From assembly GCA_905221605.1 (NCBI GenBank), contig CAJNDS010002597.1:1-64000 (forward strand): a DNA stretch of 64,000 nt, in the 5' to 3' direction. Each line of letters starts with the position of its first letter. Within the stretch, counting starts at the first letter, position 1. This stretch comes from Symbiodinium natans. Taxonomy: Eukaryota; Sar; Dinophyceae; Suessiales; Symbiodiniaceae. A program made the translations under genes and the position numbers. The notes below the pieces were generated by a model. That model saw only the letters and a list, made by a program, of their open reading frames with translations, was not told where the DNA came from and made no database searches. Shown here in pieces: positions 53,613 to 63,900 of this stretch.

Positions 53613-54163
53613 GTTTGAGGGTTGAGGGTTGAGGGTTAGGGTTTTAGGGTTTAGGGTTTTAGGGTTTAGGGTTTAGGGTTTAGGGTTTAGGGTTTAGGGT
53701 TTAGGGTTTAGGGTTTAGGGTGTGGGGTTCAGGGTTTAGGGGTACTGGTCAAGCTTTTGGGGGATTGGGAACTCTGAGAAAGGGCACTTGGGTTTGAGGG
53801 CTTCTAGAGGGTCAGGGCTTCTGTAGGATTGAGTTGCGGGGTTACAGGCCCAAAGCCCCCGAAACCCTAAACCTTAGACCCCCCAAGGCCCTGAAAGGGA
53901 CCTGGGATGATGCTTGCGAAAAGACCTGCGGTCGGCTATCATTTCCTGTTCCGTCCAAGCCGCCTCGTCGTTCGACAGGCTGTCAACCTTCACTTCTGCC
54001 TGGAGAGCAGACGGCTTTAGGGTTTAGGGCTTCAGGCTTAGGGTTTAGGGTTGAGGCTTAAGGGTTTAGGCTTAAGGGTTTGCCCGCTCAAAGGGTTTAA
54101 GGGATTGAGGTTTTCCTGCAAGTTTGCGGGCGAGGTTTGCTCGGCCTTGCTTTCGATCGCCAT
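51480..54163 (-). CDS. Unrecognised multi-exon protein
   Basis: Exon 1 (54,116-54,163) starts with ATG and reads MAIESKAEQTSPANLQ. Exon 2 (53,926-53,999) reads AEVKVDSLSNDEAAWTEQEM. Exon 3 (53,435-53,486) reads SGQLRKATELLRAFGAEP. The first three join in phase, with a GA donor, a GT donor and then GTGAGTG. Later candidates: 52,862-52,968 (DPNALAFEAPEKTPVPRRPG), 52,445-52,500 (DIEHQLYVMNHLRTDHGQ), 52,345-52,405 (FPTNYPYQAKSGGFYVS), 52,180-52,235 (TGKRGDEVLAADEALRP), 52,063-52,125 (TDKLLSELAMALAQLHQ) and about 51,490-51,600 (LCNTGDLLRGEDNMSMSVVY). I do not recognise the family. It precedes the ALDH gene on the same strand. Telomere-like arrays flank exon 3. Confidence 0.5.
51958..52034. repeat. 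Foldback element, family A-like short copy
   Basis: TTTTGGGGGTTCCTTGAAGG on the left and AAAAGGGGTACCTCTAATTT then GGGAAATACCC on the right, close to the donor of exon candidate 52,063-52,125. Confidence 0.5.
53160..53400. repeat. CTGAAACCCCAAAAGCCCC degenerate repeats
   Basis: Imperfect units of about 50-70 bp (AAACCCTGAAAGCCCCAAAG plus A and C homopolymers) repeat about four times on the donor side of exon 53,435-53,486. They look like extended telomere-like repeats that have expanded as a longer unit. Confidence 0.75.
53494..53745. repeat. TTTAGGG array with an internal TTGAGGG subarray
   Basis: Perfect TTTAGGG units, then about fourteen TTGAGGG units at 53,541-53,640, then TTTAGGG again. 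It starts only 8 nt from the acceptor of exon 53,435-53,486. The clustered variant points to local expansion. Confidence 0.95.
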
Positions 54164-54334
54164 GGCACTTAGCTTCGCTCGCTTTGCGGAGGGGGGGGGA
54201 TCTTAAAATACGGGAACCGCTCCTGAGAGGGTGCCTCTTATGCCCTGGGCTTGGCCGCTCCTGGTTCAGGAGAGGTTTTTTTCAGCATAAACCTGCACAC
54301 AGCAGTAGCCAAGGTTTCTGGTGTTTTTTTTTCT

Positions 54335-54355
54335 TGTGTGTGTGTGTGTGTTTTT

Positions 54356-54400
<45 letters not shown>
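54335..54400. repeat. (GT)n, T15 and G35 composite homopolymer tract
   Basis: A GT dinucleotide run passes into 15 T and then 35 G. Frames across it are spurious. Confidence 0.95.
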
Positions 54401-54402
<2 letters not shown>

Positions 54403-55097
54403 AGTTCAGGCTAGGGGACAAGTTTGGGAAAACATGTGAGACCTGTGCATCCGCTGTGGTGTCGCCTTTGTGAGCTGGAGCCTGACAGCAGCTGAATGAG
54501 GCGGATTAGCCCGGAAAGCACAGAACAAATGAAGAAAGCCGACAACCAAAAAGTATCGGATTATATACCGGCAGTTAGGATGGTAGTGTCTGTCCTTTCG
54601 CATCGAACTGCGGCCGATCACCCGCACTCCGCCTCAGCTGCGGCAGTGTCGGGAGAACCCACCGCAGTCGGACAAGCATCCGACATGGTAACACGAAGGG
54701 CTTGCTCTGTATTAGGGCCCGATTGTACTGAATAATGTATTCGAAAGGGGGACCCTAATTTAGAACAACCCGCGTTTCACGAGGCCTCTGGCCAGTGAGG
54801 GCATTCCCCGATGGGTTTCTGCAGCAGTCTGCAAAGGCAGACCGCTGCACAACACAGGGAAGAGCAGCTACTTGTGGCGTGCGAAACGAGACCGGCCTTG
54901 CTTTCTGTTTACAAAGCTCGGAGAGAGACAAATCTGTATGCGCACTCCAGCCCGGCTTCTCGGAGGTCAACATGTTCGCCGCTACATGTCGCGAAACTGT
55001 GCGGGGCCAGCGTGCGCGGAATCCAAACGTAGCCCAAGTGTGGCGCTGTCTCTGCAGCTGGAGAAATGCATCGTCCTTGCATGTCCTTGTGCATGCT

Positions 55098-56845
55098 CAC
55101 TCCTTCTTGGCGGCCACGCACTCTGCCGTGTCACCCTTGGAGAGGAAGTACCTGCGCACTCGCCGCACCCTGAGTTCCAAGGGCGCCTTTTGAGGGCGCA
55201 CTGCACCAGGCCGTAGCCCACCCCGAAGGAGAGCACCATCCAGGCTCTCTCGCCCGTCAGGACGGACAAGAACAGCCCGGCCTCCTGATCGAAATTCACA
55301 GAGGGGATGGGATCCCAGGATTCCTGCGTACAAAGCAGGCACATAGCAGGACTACAGGAGCTCGGGTCCCTCCTCCGCACACAGCCTGTTTTCACATATC
55401 CTACCTGCGATGCTCAGTAGTCTCAGGGTTCCCTCTCTGGGTCCCATACGAGCTGCTGCGCATTGCGGCGCAAACTACCATTGAGGGTACATGAACTGGG
55501 AGCCTGCTTCAGCTCTTAACCCGGTCTTAACCCTAAACCCCACACCCTCAAAGACCCCCAAAGCCCCGAAACCCCCAAAAGCCCCAAAGCACCCAAGGCC
55601 CCCAAAAGCCCCCAAAAGCCCCCAAAAGCCCCCAAAACCCCAGAACCTCCAAAACCCAAAACTCCCCACAGAACCTCCCAAAACCCCCAAAACCCGCAGA
55701 ACTCCCAAAGCCCTCAAAACTCCCCGAACCCTCAAAACCCCTCAGAACCCTCAAAAGCCCTAACAGAAGAACCACCCCAACAGGGATCGAAGCTGGACGC
55801 TGGCGCTCCACTCCATCTCCGGGCCTCCGGTTCTCGCTCGGGTTCCGGAGCCTCGGAAGCTTTAGGGTTTAGGGTTTCGGGTTTATAAGGGTTAAGGGGA
55901 AAGGGTTTAGGGTTTAGGGTTAAGGGTTTAGGGTTTAGGTCTTGGGGGCTTCGAGAGCTGGTAGGCGTTACGGAATCATCAGGCTTTTTGGTCCAGGCTC
56001 GCAGGTTTAAGGTGGTTAGGGGTTTCAGGACTCATCAGGGTGTCGGGCAGTCTTTCTAAGGCTTCGCGGAGGTATAAACCCTATAAACCCTATAAACCCC
56101 ATAAACCCTAGAAACCCTAGAAACCCTATAAGCCCTAAACCTCGTTGGTTTGGATCTCCCAGGCCTGCACTCTTGGCAGGATGGAGGGCATGTCCTTCGG
56201 AGGGTCGGAGTCATCCAGCAGATCCACCTGCCCATACTTGTTCCGAGGGGAACTAAAAGTAGGGAAACAGCCCCCTAAACCCTAAACCCTAAACCCTAAA
56301 CCCTGGCCTCTGTTGGCTCTGCAAGACCTGGTGGGCCAAACGTGCCTGGCCCAAATGTCTCGAAGCCCTCCCTCTCTGCGGTCCATCGACATGTGGCAGA
56401 CGTGGCTGCATCTCAATAGGGGGGTTTCCTATAACAGGGGTACCCCTTTAACCCCTTAAATATAGTGGAATCCCTTTGAAAAGGGCCCAACCCCCATACT
56501 ACTGGGCCATTTCACTCCAGGCTGTGCAGGAAGCCCTCTTGCGGTCAACAGAGGCCCCTGCCACCGGCTGCGGCCAGCTTGGCAGAGTTCTTTGACGCTG
56601 CGAAGCCCGCCAGCGACCTCACAGGTTTGCTCACAATCGCTCTTCTCACACCATGAAAAGGCTTTCCGTGGGCTCTGTCGGTAGCAAAAACTATCCAGCA
56701 ATAATCAATATTGGGGGCCCCTTATTCGGAACATCACCACCCCACCAGCTCGACGCTCCAGCATCCGGCCCACCTCGTAAACAGCAGCGGCAAAAGCAGC
56801 AGCACGTAGCGCAGGCCAAGAGGATCAGCGATGGCCTGCATGGTG
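55098..56845 (-). CDS. Candidate membrane-protein exons, unrecognised
   Basis: Transcript order: 56,730-56,845 (MQAIADPLGLRYVLLLLPLL), about 56,550-56,635 (SKPVRSLAGFAASKNSAKLA), 56,310-56,395 (GFETFGPGTFGPPGLAEP), 56,150-56,240 (NKYGQVDLLDDSDPPKDMPS), 55,790-55,850 (GGPEMEWSASVQLRSLLG), 55,187-55,323 (GLFLSVLTGERAWMVLSFGV, then GYGLVQCALK) and 55,098-55,151 (YFLSKGDTAECVAAKKE, stop). Hydrophobic stretches in the first and sixth suggest membrane spans. The last two exons join in phase if the 35 nt between them is a GC-AG intron. No family was recognised. Grouping as one gene is inference from strand, order and spacing. Confidence 0.4.
55530..55945. repeat. CCCAAAA-type and TTTAGGG-type repeats flanking an exon candidate
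   Basis: CCCCAAAAGCC/CCCTCAAA units at 55,530-55,765 and TTTAGGG units at 55,860-55,945 lie on either side of exon candidate 55,790-55,850, in inverted orientation. Further CCCTATAAA and CCCTAAA groups lie at 56,070-56,140 and 56,272-56,305. Confidence 0.85.
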
Positions 56846-57289
56846 ATGACTTGCAACCCTAATACCCGTAAAACATCCAAACTGCGACAGGACAATTGAT
56901 GGGCAAGTTGCAGGGATGGCTCTGGGGACGAGCAGCTAAGGGCTTCAGAACCCTGCTTCCCATCTCAATCTCAGGGCAGCACGACGCCGCTGCCGGCTGA
57001 TCTGCAAGAGCGTGTCATCTCGGTGGGCTGCTTGGGAGCATGGTTACATTTGGGTTTTGGGCTTGGGGCTCCAGGGTTTAGGCTTTCTAGTGATTGGGTG
57101 CTTAGGCTTTCTAGGGCTTTGGGTTTGGGACGTGAGGTTTCTCAAAGGCTGTACAGCGCAGCGCAGCCCCTCAAGTCACAATCGCAGGCGAGCAACTGGC
57201 CAGTCGGGTACCGGATAGATCGTGGAAGGGCTTGAGGCTTTCGCCTGTTTTGAGCCGAGGGCCGACCTCCTCCTTCAAAAGGCAGATGC

Positions 57290-57415
57290 TAGGGTTTTGG
57301 GTTTAGGGTTCAGGGTGATAGGGTGTAGGGTAGACGAATGAAAGCAGTTCAGGGTTGAGGGTTTAGGGTTGAGGGTTTAGGGTTTAGGGTGTAGGGTGTA
57401 GGGTAGATGAATGAA
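57290..57415. repeat. Telomere-like units with duplicated GTAGGGTAGA-GAATGAAAGCAG segment
   Basis: TTTAGGG, TTGAGGG and TGTAGGG units contain two copies of GGGTAGA(C/T)GAATGAAAGCAG, at about 57,327 and 57,401, showing a local duplication of about 74 bp. Confidence 0.7.
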
Positions 57416-58074
57416 AGCAGAATATCGCCACACGCATATCCAATGGCAAAATCCATTTTCTGCGCAGCCATGACCAGGTGCGAAACGCAACATGTCAGCG
57501 GTATTCGTTGGATATCATGAAGCGCCATTGCGGCAACATGGGCCTATGATGCTATTCTTGTGACGACGACAATGAAGCCCAGCTTAGAAGTTATAGGATA
57601 GGAGACGTCCATAACCGGCTTAGAATCAGCTCGTAGAATTCGTTCTGCGCAGTGTTATCCCGAAGCGGAGGCATGCTTCATTCATCTGACAATCGGTCCT
57701 TGGCAGTGTCTATACAGAGCGGTAAGGACCCTTGTTGGCAGCGGGTGCACACTGCCGTTTCGTGCACAGCAACCCAAATGCGTGGGCTGGAGTTCCTGGT
57801 AAGAGCTCGTTGTCGCAAATTATGCGGGATGAGCACATGCTCGGTATACGGGCAGATGCTCATCGTCCAAAAAAGGCACATGTTGCATGTCTCCCTTTGT
57901 GCTGAAGCTAGAAGATGTCGGGGAAGCTAACCACAAGGTCTCCGAAGGTCATAGCTCAAGTTGTGCCTCTTATCTCCGCGCATTCGGTATGTGGTACATA
58001 GCCTGGCTGGCTGTGGACTTTACCAAGTACGCCGCTTTCACGGCAGTTTCTGAAAAGGTAATGCATTGACAAGT

Positions 58075-58200
58075 TCAGGAAATCTGAGCTTTCAGAGCTG
58101 CAACGAAGGTGGCAACATCGTCAGTCTCAACGAAGCGCATGTAGATCTCAACACGGTCGGTCGACACCGCGTCTATGCAACTCTGCAAACACTGCAAACC
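58075..58200 (-). CDS. Terminal exon candidate, unrecognised
   Basis: Reads SCIDAVSTDRVEIYMRFVET then DDVATFVAALKAQIS and a stop at 58,075. Composition and codon variety look coding. Upstream on the same strand is a minisatellite, so the rest of the gene is not visible. No family recognised. Confidence 0.35.
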   Translation of the reverse strand, partial: GLQCLQSCIDAVSTDRVEIYMRFVETDDVATFVAALKAQIS

Positions 58201-58289
58201 AGAGGAACCGGAGGACCTACGAAGAAGGGCTTGGTTCCAACACGGTGCGCCCACAACTACCCCTGAACAGCTCAAGACAACAAAAGCCA

Positions 58290-58730
58290 ACGATCTGCAC
58301 GCAAACCATCTTCTCGTGACAGTTTCGTGACATGATACACTTTTTGTCAAGCTGTTCAAGCTGACGCTCTGCACACAAACCATCTTTTCGTGACAGTTTC
58401 GTTGCATGGGACATTTTTCGTTAAACTGTTCAAGCCTCTGCTCTTCACACAAACCTTTTTTGCGTGACAGTTTCGTTGCCTGCGACACTTTTTGTCCAAC
58501 CGTCTTTTCGTGACAGTTTCGTTGGGTGAGACACTGGTTTAACTGATCCAACCATTGTTCTTCACACAAACCATCTTCTCAATCTTCTCATGACAATTTC
58601 GTTTCTCATGACAATTTGGCTCAGAGACACTTTCGTCAGACCGTTCAAGCCAATGCTCTGCACACAAATCATCTCTTCGTGACCACTACGTGAGACATTT
58701 TGTGCGTTTAAACCGTTTGGTCTCATCTTT
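58290..58730. repeat. Minisatellite, about 65-70 bp unit, roughly six copies
   Basis: Units contain CACAAACCATCTTTTCGTGA then CAGTTTCGTTGC, a divergent stretch with GACACTTTTTGT, then TTCAAGC and GCTCT. Copies start near 58,303, 58,375, 58,447, 58,500, 58,563 and 58,664, with decay to the right. The minus-strand frame through it repeats NCHEKMVCVQ but is probably not coding. Confidence 0.8.
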
Positions 58731-58919
58731 CCGTGATCGTTTCGTTCACAACCCCCAAGACCCCCCCAACAAACCCCCAAAATCCCCGCAAAATCCCTGC
58801 CTTTAAGCCCCTTGGAAGCCACCAAGCCCCTTGAAAGGGCGCCTGGAGGAAACTCTGTGCCCAGCGTGACTCGGCGTCCCGAACCGAGCTACAGAGCCGC
58901 TCCTTCTCCCAGGCCTTTC

Positions 58920-59050
58920 TTGGGCTTAGGGTTTAGGGTTTAGGGTCGAGGGTTTGGGTTTAGGGCTTTAGGGGTTTAGGGTTTCAGGGTGGGTTTTAGG
59001 GTTTTGGGGCTTTGAGGGTTTAGGGTCTAGGGCTTGGGGTTTGTGTGGGT
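58920..59050. repeat. TTTAGGG-type telomere-like repeats
   Basis: Mixed TTTAGGG, TTTGAGGG and CTTTAGGGG units. Smaller groups occur at 59,730-59,755, 59,875-59,955, 61,060-61,145, 61,266-61,310, 61,415-61,495, 61,980-62,030, 62,255-62,285, 63,680-63,770 and 63,890-63,950. Elsewhere in the window: 12,130-12,165, 12,327-12,362, 13,434-13,545, 15,580-15,615, 18,245-18,290, 21,936-21,995, 22,500-22,690, 24,492-24,545, 26,605-26,650, 26,797-26,868, 27,540-27,595, 39,940-40,000, 40,396-40,432, 41,083-41,108, 50,450-50,515, 50,630-50,735, 53,000-53,060 and 54,014-54,115. Confidence 0.85.
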
Positions 59051-59589
59051 TTTATGACCGAAATATGGGCCGTTCTTTGGGGTAGGGTTTGTGGCTAAAG
59101 CCTCTGCAACAAGTAAGAGACCCCCTCCAAGAAATTCATCGTCTAGAACATCCCCCAGAAACGGCACTCTGAACCTGAGAATCGGTCTAGAGGATCTCAG
59201 CCTATCTTTTTGTTCCTGCTGCTTGCTTTTCTAGCTTTTGACCACTTGCGTGTGTGCTCGCGATCGTGCGAGAGCTGTGCTGCGTCGCGCTCTTCTTACT
59301 TTTAGCACTTGCTGCTGGAACGCTCTTACCTGTGTTGAGTAACGCCTGCGCCTAACGGGGGCCAGGGCCGGGGGGGGGTCTAAAAAGGGGCAGGGTGGGG
59401 CGGGGGAGAGGGGGGGCTTTCAAATTATTGCCAGCCTTTAGAGCTTCAAGGCGGGAAGGGCGGGTGGGCCGTTGAATTGAAAACATCACTGAAGAAGGGA
59501 AGGGGGGGACAAGGAATACAAGCCCTTTCACTATTCGGGACCCCCGCTTTTGACCCATGAAAGAGACATGGAGGCGCTACGCCAGTGAC

Positions 59590-61260
59590 ACTCTACTGCG
59601 CTGTCCCAGCCTCAAGCCACCCATCTTCTGCCAGCGCAGCGAGCAGGCTTGTAATGTGAGTCCTCTCAGCTCTGGCATCAGACCCAATCAGGCCGGCAAA
59701 AAGACGTGGTCTCTTGGGTCTACGTCGAAAGAAACCCTAAACCCTAAACCCTTAGAAACTCCTAAAGCTGCCAAACCTTTTCATCAAGCATCTAAAGCTG
59801 CACCTCAGGAGGAAGCCGTTGAGTCGCACGAATGAGGCCACTCGAGGATTTCCCTCGGCCCGAGTTTGAGGCTTCGGGTTTAGGGTTTTAGGGTCTAGGT
59901 CAGGGTTTAGGGTTTAGGGTTTTAGGGTTTTAGGGTGTAGGGTTTCGGGTTTGGTCTCCCATTGAAGCACTGCAAAGTGGTCTCATGTTTGCTTTGTCCG
60001 GCCTTTGGTGATCCAACGATTCGGCCGAAATCTGTGGACCTGGACCACAGAGAACAGGATACGCAAACGGCTTCCCATGATGAGTGTATACGTATTCATG
60101 CAAAACCCTAAACATTTTGAATATATCACTGGAAGCACATTGATATATGAAATAGTATAAGTATACAACTGCATCTTCCGGGACACACCGGGCGGCGTGC
60201 CATTTCTCGCCCATGGCTTCTCCATCTCGAGGCTGCGGACCTCGCAACACAAATCACGGCCTTGTCTTAAAGATCCCTCAGAGCCCCTGCCTTAGTTGAG
60301 GGTTTAGTGTTCAGGGCTTATAAAAGTTTAGAGCTTCGGGTTTAAAAAAGTTTAGGGTGGAGCCATCTTTGGGTCCTAAGCCCTGGTAGCCTTCCTGAGC
60401 CCGAATCCCTCTAGACGCTCCACCCCCAAGCGACTTGGTTCCCACAGACCCGACGCCCGATGATGCGATGTAGGGTCGCAGCCGGTGCTGGACAACACGG
60501 GAAAGGACCTGCGAGCCCCAGTGACGCCCGTCTACTTTCTGAGGCCAGGTTCAGGGTTGGGCCATGAACTCTAAATCCCAAACCCGGGACTCAGGGGCTT
60601 GGATTCAAGGTCTAGGGCCTTGAGCTTAACAAGCAGCATGTGCAGGCTGTGCGCATAGATGTGCGCAGATTGCGGCCGCCTGCCGACGGCAGACGGTCCT
60701 GCAGCGTAGCCAATGACCTGTATGGCTGAGATCAAGGCATGCAGCACGTACAGCGAAGCAAGCTAACATGTCTGAAGATCTCCCGTGCACCACACAGCCA
60801 CCTGGCTCGATGGCGAGAGAGCCGGGGATGAGCTGTCAGCCTGTGTCGAGGCCAGCTGTGTAACTACGAGTAGTTCCACAATTCAATCGTGAACACCCAT
60901 TGTCTCTAACCACAGCAACCCACACTATCGGAGGACATGCAACACAACGCACATTGCCCTCCTCGCCTGATTGGTCACTCGCTTGGCTCCACAATGGCGG
61001 CAATAGGCAGCATCTGCCCTTGAATTGGTGGGGTCGAATGGCCGAACCGTCACAAACAGCCACCCCAAACCCTTAACCCTAAACTCCTAACCCTAACTAT
61101 AACCCTAAACCCCTATAACCCTACACCCTATAAGCTCAACCCTAAACGCACGCGGACGTTGCAGCCAGGAGGCGTCACGCCGTTGCCGCAGCTGAAGCAG
61201 GTGAGCGAGGGCTTTGCCTGACCAATGCGAAACAGCGATTGGACGTCGAGGCCCTGGCCT
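59590..61260 (-). CDS. Scattered exon candidates, unrecognised
   Basis: Minus-strand peptides: 61,175-61,260 (RIGQAKPSLTCFSCGNGVTP), 60,610-60,760 (SLYVLHALISAIQVIGYAAG, then RPQSAHIYAHSLHMLLVK), 60,425-60,540 (GRHWGSQVLSRVVQHRLRPY), 60,180-60,245 (DGEAMGEKWHAARCVPEDAV) and 59,590-59,700 (LIGSDARAERTHITSLLAAL then AEDGWLEAGTAQ). The second is partly hydrophobic. They lie between telomere-like clusters in the same orientation as the rest of the window. No family or splice model could be fixed. Confidence 0.3.
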
Positions 61261-62478
61261 GACTGCCCTAAACCCTAAACCCTAAAACCCTAAACCCTAA
61301 ACCCTACCGTGTTGAACTCTTAAAACCTTCTCCCCAAGAGCCCCAAGAGGCTGCGAAGTCCTGGACCCTGGCATTTTGGCCGAAGTTTGGTACAAGCAGT
61401 CAAGATATGAAGGCTCCCTAAACCCTAAACCCTAAACCCTAAACCCTAAACCCTGAACCCTGAACCCTGAACCCTAAACCCGAAACCAGCCTTCAGGGCA
61501 TGTCGGCCGCTGCTGCCTCCAGTTCCTCCTCCGCTGTAGCCCTGCGCGTGGGGTGCTTCTTAAGCGTTGGGAGCTGTTTTGTCAGCTCAGAAACTCATGA
61601 AACTCACGAGGAGCTAGGGGATGGACCGTACCCGCACCCGCATCCCCTAACGGGGACGTTGCAGGGGTGGTTGTTGAGTGCCCGAACCCCATGCACAGAG
61701 ACCCGCAGCTAGATGGGCGTAGCAATCAGGCAAGCAGATTAAGCAGGAGAAGCACGCACAGAGTCTTACGGTCTTGAGGGCCCTTCCTGGATCTCTTTTC
61801 TAGTAGATTTCGAGAAAGGCCCACATTCTCTACCGACGACCCACCCCCCCCCCCTCCCAGTATCCCAAATTTTGGACTTGGCAGTTGCAGCGCCGTCAGG
61901 TCTGGATGCGGGCACATTTGTGCCACGCTACAAATTGGGATCCTGCGCCGCTCTCAAGTCATGAAACCCAGGTCAGATATGGTTTATGGTTTGGGGTTTA
62001 GGTTTTGTGGTGTAGGGTTATGGGGGCAGAAGATGTGACCCCCCTCTTAAGCCCAAACTTGGGCTGACCGATGCATGTCGCTTCACAGCGGTGTCTGGAA
62101 AAGCGGTTCGGGCAGATCAGCCTCGTGGGTTCATTATCTGCTGCCAAGCAGCCTGGGTGAACGAGGGCAAACAAGGGCACGCCTTCTTGTGGATGCGGGG
62201 CTTCAGAGAGACAACTGTCCATCAAAGCCCACTATTGTTGCTGTGTTAACTGTTTAACCCTAAACCCCAAACCCTAAACCCTAAACCGAGATTTAGGCCT
62301 ACGATGCAGCCTGCCATCATTCAGTATGATCCACAAAGGCGGCACTAGTTCCAGAAGGCTGAAGCTATCTGAAGATGAAGATGAACACGAGACAACCTCG
62401 GCTTGCGACTTCTTAACGAACCGTGATCAGCGTTACTCAGCAAACAAACCGATGTGAGTAGCAGACAGTTACTCCACC

Positions 62479-63020
62479 TCATTTCTTGGCTTTCTTGTCC
62501 TGGGTGAGGCGCAGGAAGAGCAGAAGAGAGTGACGAGGCAGAGGATGGAAGCACTGCTCGGCTGCTCGATGGAGCCGGCGGCCTTCTTGTCTTTCTTATC
62601 CTTCTTGTCGCCATCCTGCACATGCACAGCACAAGGTGCTCTTTCAAGATAAAGAATGGCCAAGCATCGGCGCGCCTCCTCTTTGTCCTTCTTTTCCTTC
62701 TTCTCCTTCTCCTCCTGTCAGGGGAAGCACTTTGAAGAAAGAAGTGTCCGTATCAGCTTCAGGCAGAGACATGGCTCGCACATCCATCGTCCTTCTTATC
62801 CTTCTTGTCCTTCTTATCTTTCTTGTCCTTCTTCTCCTGGCTGTGCTGGGACAGTGTACAGCCGGCATGGCTTGCCAAGAGACTGCCCGGACAGCCTTGG
62901 AATCTTGTGTCGGCTCATCCATCTCCTGGGCACACACAAGATTTGAATCTTTGCATGAACGTCTTGCGCAGATCCATCTGCACAAGGGGCACCTCCATCG
63001 ACTCCAGCATGACGCTAATC
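62479..63020 (-). CDS. Lys/Asp/Glu-rich C-terminal exons
   Basis: Transcript order: about 62,925-63,020 (MLESMEVPLVQMDLRKTFMQ), about 62,865-62,930 (EMDEPTQDSKAVRAVSWQA), 62,785-62,855 (SQHSQEKKDKKDKKDKKDKK), 62,660-62,720 (EEKEKKEKKDKEEARR), 62,555-62,625 (DGDKKDKKDKKAAGSIEQPS) and 62,479-62,530 (LRLTQDKKAKK, stop). Three successive exons encode KKDKK-type tracts, so the exon itself may have been duplicated. The protein tail would be disordered and highly charged. No function can be named. The plus-strand translation of the same DNA gives Leu/Phe-rich frames, which I regard as shadows. Confidence 0.5.
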
Positions 63021-63194
63021 TCACCTTATCGCGGGAAGGGACAAGGGAGGTCATCGACAGCAGCGAACAGCAACGACTGGTTCGCCCATCGCAAAGGAAC
63101 TTGGATTCAATGACCATGTTAGTTGTATATCGTAAATAGTATGTCTTCCTGATGTTGCTTGTTTGCTTGCGAAGTTCCTTCGCAGCAACCCAGA

Positions 63195-63900
63195 CTACCT
63201 AAGCAAGAAGCCAACATTCCCGGCAGCAGCAGTTGGTGAAGAAGCGCCTGGCCTCAGGAAGGCGACTACTGCCTCTCCAGCAGCCTGGAACCCAAACAAG
63301 GCATGGCTTGCCAGTAGGGGGGCAGACCTGGACCTCATGCTTGTCGTTGACGCAAGCTTCTCCTCACCTTCGCCATGTCTTGATGCTATACAAGATACAC
63401 ATATACATATACACACACATACATACATTGTTATTCTATGCGTATATTCGAGTATGAGTACAATGTACTGTTGTACTATATAGATGAATGCGAATGTATC
63501 GAATGAACATCTATAACATGGTTTACCAGTTATACAACTATCACCTATAAACATATATATATATCGCAAACATATACAGAGACTCTCCGAATTCCGATCT
63601 TCGGGGGCATCCCTGGGGTCGGGGCCATTGCCACTTCCGAGAACCTCAGCTGCGCCCAACGGGATCGGTTCCCGTAGGCTCCGGGTTTAGGGTGCAAGGG
63701 CTTAGGGTTTGGGGTTTAGGGTTGAAGGTTTGGGGTTTGGGGTTTCAGGGCTTAGGGCTTAGGGTGGATGTCCTTTCAGCTCTCTGTACTCTCTTCTGCT
63801 CAGGTTTGTTTTCGCGCCGCCCTGTAGTAGTTGGCTATGGTCCCTCTTCGGTGTGGCCAGGTCTGCCTTCGAAGACGGCAGTTCAGCTTCAGGGTTTAGG
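63195..63900. other. Right edge: weak exon candidates and AT-rich repeats
   Basis: A minus-strand frame at 63,195-63,380 (contains LASHALFGFQAAGEAVVAFL) and short pieces at 63,600-63,655 and 63,805-63,880 (PSSKADLATPKRDHSQLLQG) may be exons. An AT-rich stretch with CATATACATATAC-type repeats fills 63,390-63,570. Nothing is recognised. Confidence 0.3.

Noticed and set aside
58075-58569. 164-codon frame across the minisatellite
   Set aside because: Only the final 40 or so codons look coding. The repeated NCHEK part follows the repeat unit and changes frame between copies.
58290-58730. CRISPR array
   Set aside because: Units are 65-70 bp and diverged over their full length, without the identical repeat / unique spacer pattern, and the DNA is eukaryotic.
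62656-63139. Plus-strand hydrophobic frames (Leu/Phe-rich)
   Set aside because: They are the reverse complement of Lys/Asp-rich minus-strand exons, which read in phase to a stop and fit the orientation of the array.
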